35,831 nucleotides of DNA. Source: a bacterium (GTDB lineage Bacteria > Verrucomicrobiota > Verrucomicrobiia > Limisphaerales > J093). Where the stretch lies: the NCBI GenBank assembly GCA_021823625.1, contig JAKANS010000048.1, positions 1-35,831 on the forward strand, given 5' to 3'. The translations under genes were made by a program, and so were the position numbers. The notes beneath the pieces are model-generated. The model had not been told where the DNA came from. It did not search any database and saw nothing but the letters and a program-made list of their open reading frames with translations. This document shows, piece by piece, positions 35,823 to 35,831 of the stretch; the first letter of the stretch is position 1; the number at the start of each line of letters is the position of its first letter.

Positions 35823-35831
35823 AGATCGGAA
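35823..35831. other. Sequencing-adapter remnant at the contig end
   Basis: The final nine bases, AGATCGGAA, match the first nine bases of the Illumina TruSeq adapter (AGATCGGAAGAGC). They are probably untrimmed read-through rather than genomic DNA. Confidence 0.75.

Overview
The window looks like one complete contig from a GC-rich member of the Verrucomicrobiota, probably close to the Pedosphaera/Limisphaera group. Four things point there: a giant secreted beta-sandwich protein whose C-terminus has the 'Y-x-IQRATSLDTPNW ... FYRAV' ending common in that phylum, a PEP-CTERM protein, a pseudopilin-like protein with a terminal A-D-G-H motif, and a secreted GH38/ThuA/GH78 glycan-degradation locus. 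The phylum assignment is inference from gene content. No rRNA or other phylogenetic marker was compared. The right end finishes in nine bases identical to the start of the Illumina TruSeq adapter, so the last gene is cut artificially.

Layout. 1-610: tRNA-Gly(UCC) with a good promoter, one doubtful small ORF and a hairpin. 611-9648 (minus): a two-gene surface operon. The first gene is a giant protein of about 2,770 residues (lamin/PPC/FG-GAP/CARDB/Ig/cadherin-like modules around a Gly/Cys-rich core), broken by an apparent one-base frameshift near 9052. The second is a PEP-CTERM protein with a P/Homo B-like domain. 9927-12965: maf (minus) diverges from a P1B-4-type metal-transporting ATPase (plus). 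12973-16490 (minus): two paralogous ABC-2 permeases with a nested palindromic repeat between them and no ATPase subunit in the window. 16618-18591 (minus): a secreted protein with two metallo-beta-lactamase folds, one degenerate.

18735-26097: a carbohydrate locus. A secreted GH38-type alpha-mannosidase-like enzyme (minus) is divergent from a secreted ThuA-domain protein and a GH78 alpha-L-rhamnosidase (plus). 26200-28981 (plus): a small lipoprotein, a pseudopilin-like protein, tRNA-Lys(CUU), YacG and a small Spy/LTXXQ-like exported protein ending in a clear terminator.

29230-35831: envelope housekeeping. This holds a PpiD/SurA-like foldase, an RluA-family pseudouridine synthase (both plus), then trigger factor, phosphatidylserine decarboxylase and phosphatidylserine synthase (minus; psd and pssA almost overlap and together make phosphatidylethanolamine), and finally LemA followed by the first codons of a probable M48 peptidase (plus).

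Most of the window is standard chromosomal content. The least explained parts are the giant protein's Cys-rich core and its FG-GAP junction, the intergenic long hairpins, and a recurring TAGNNT -10-like box very close to start codons.
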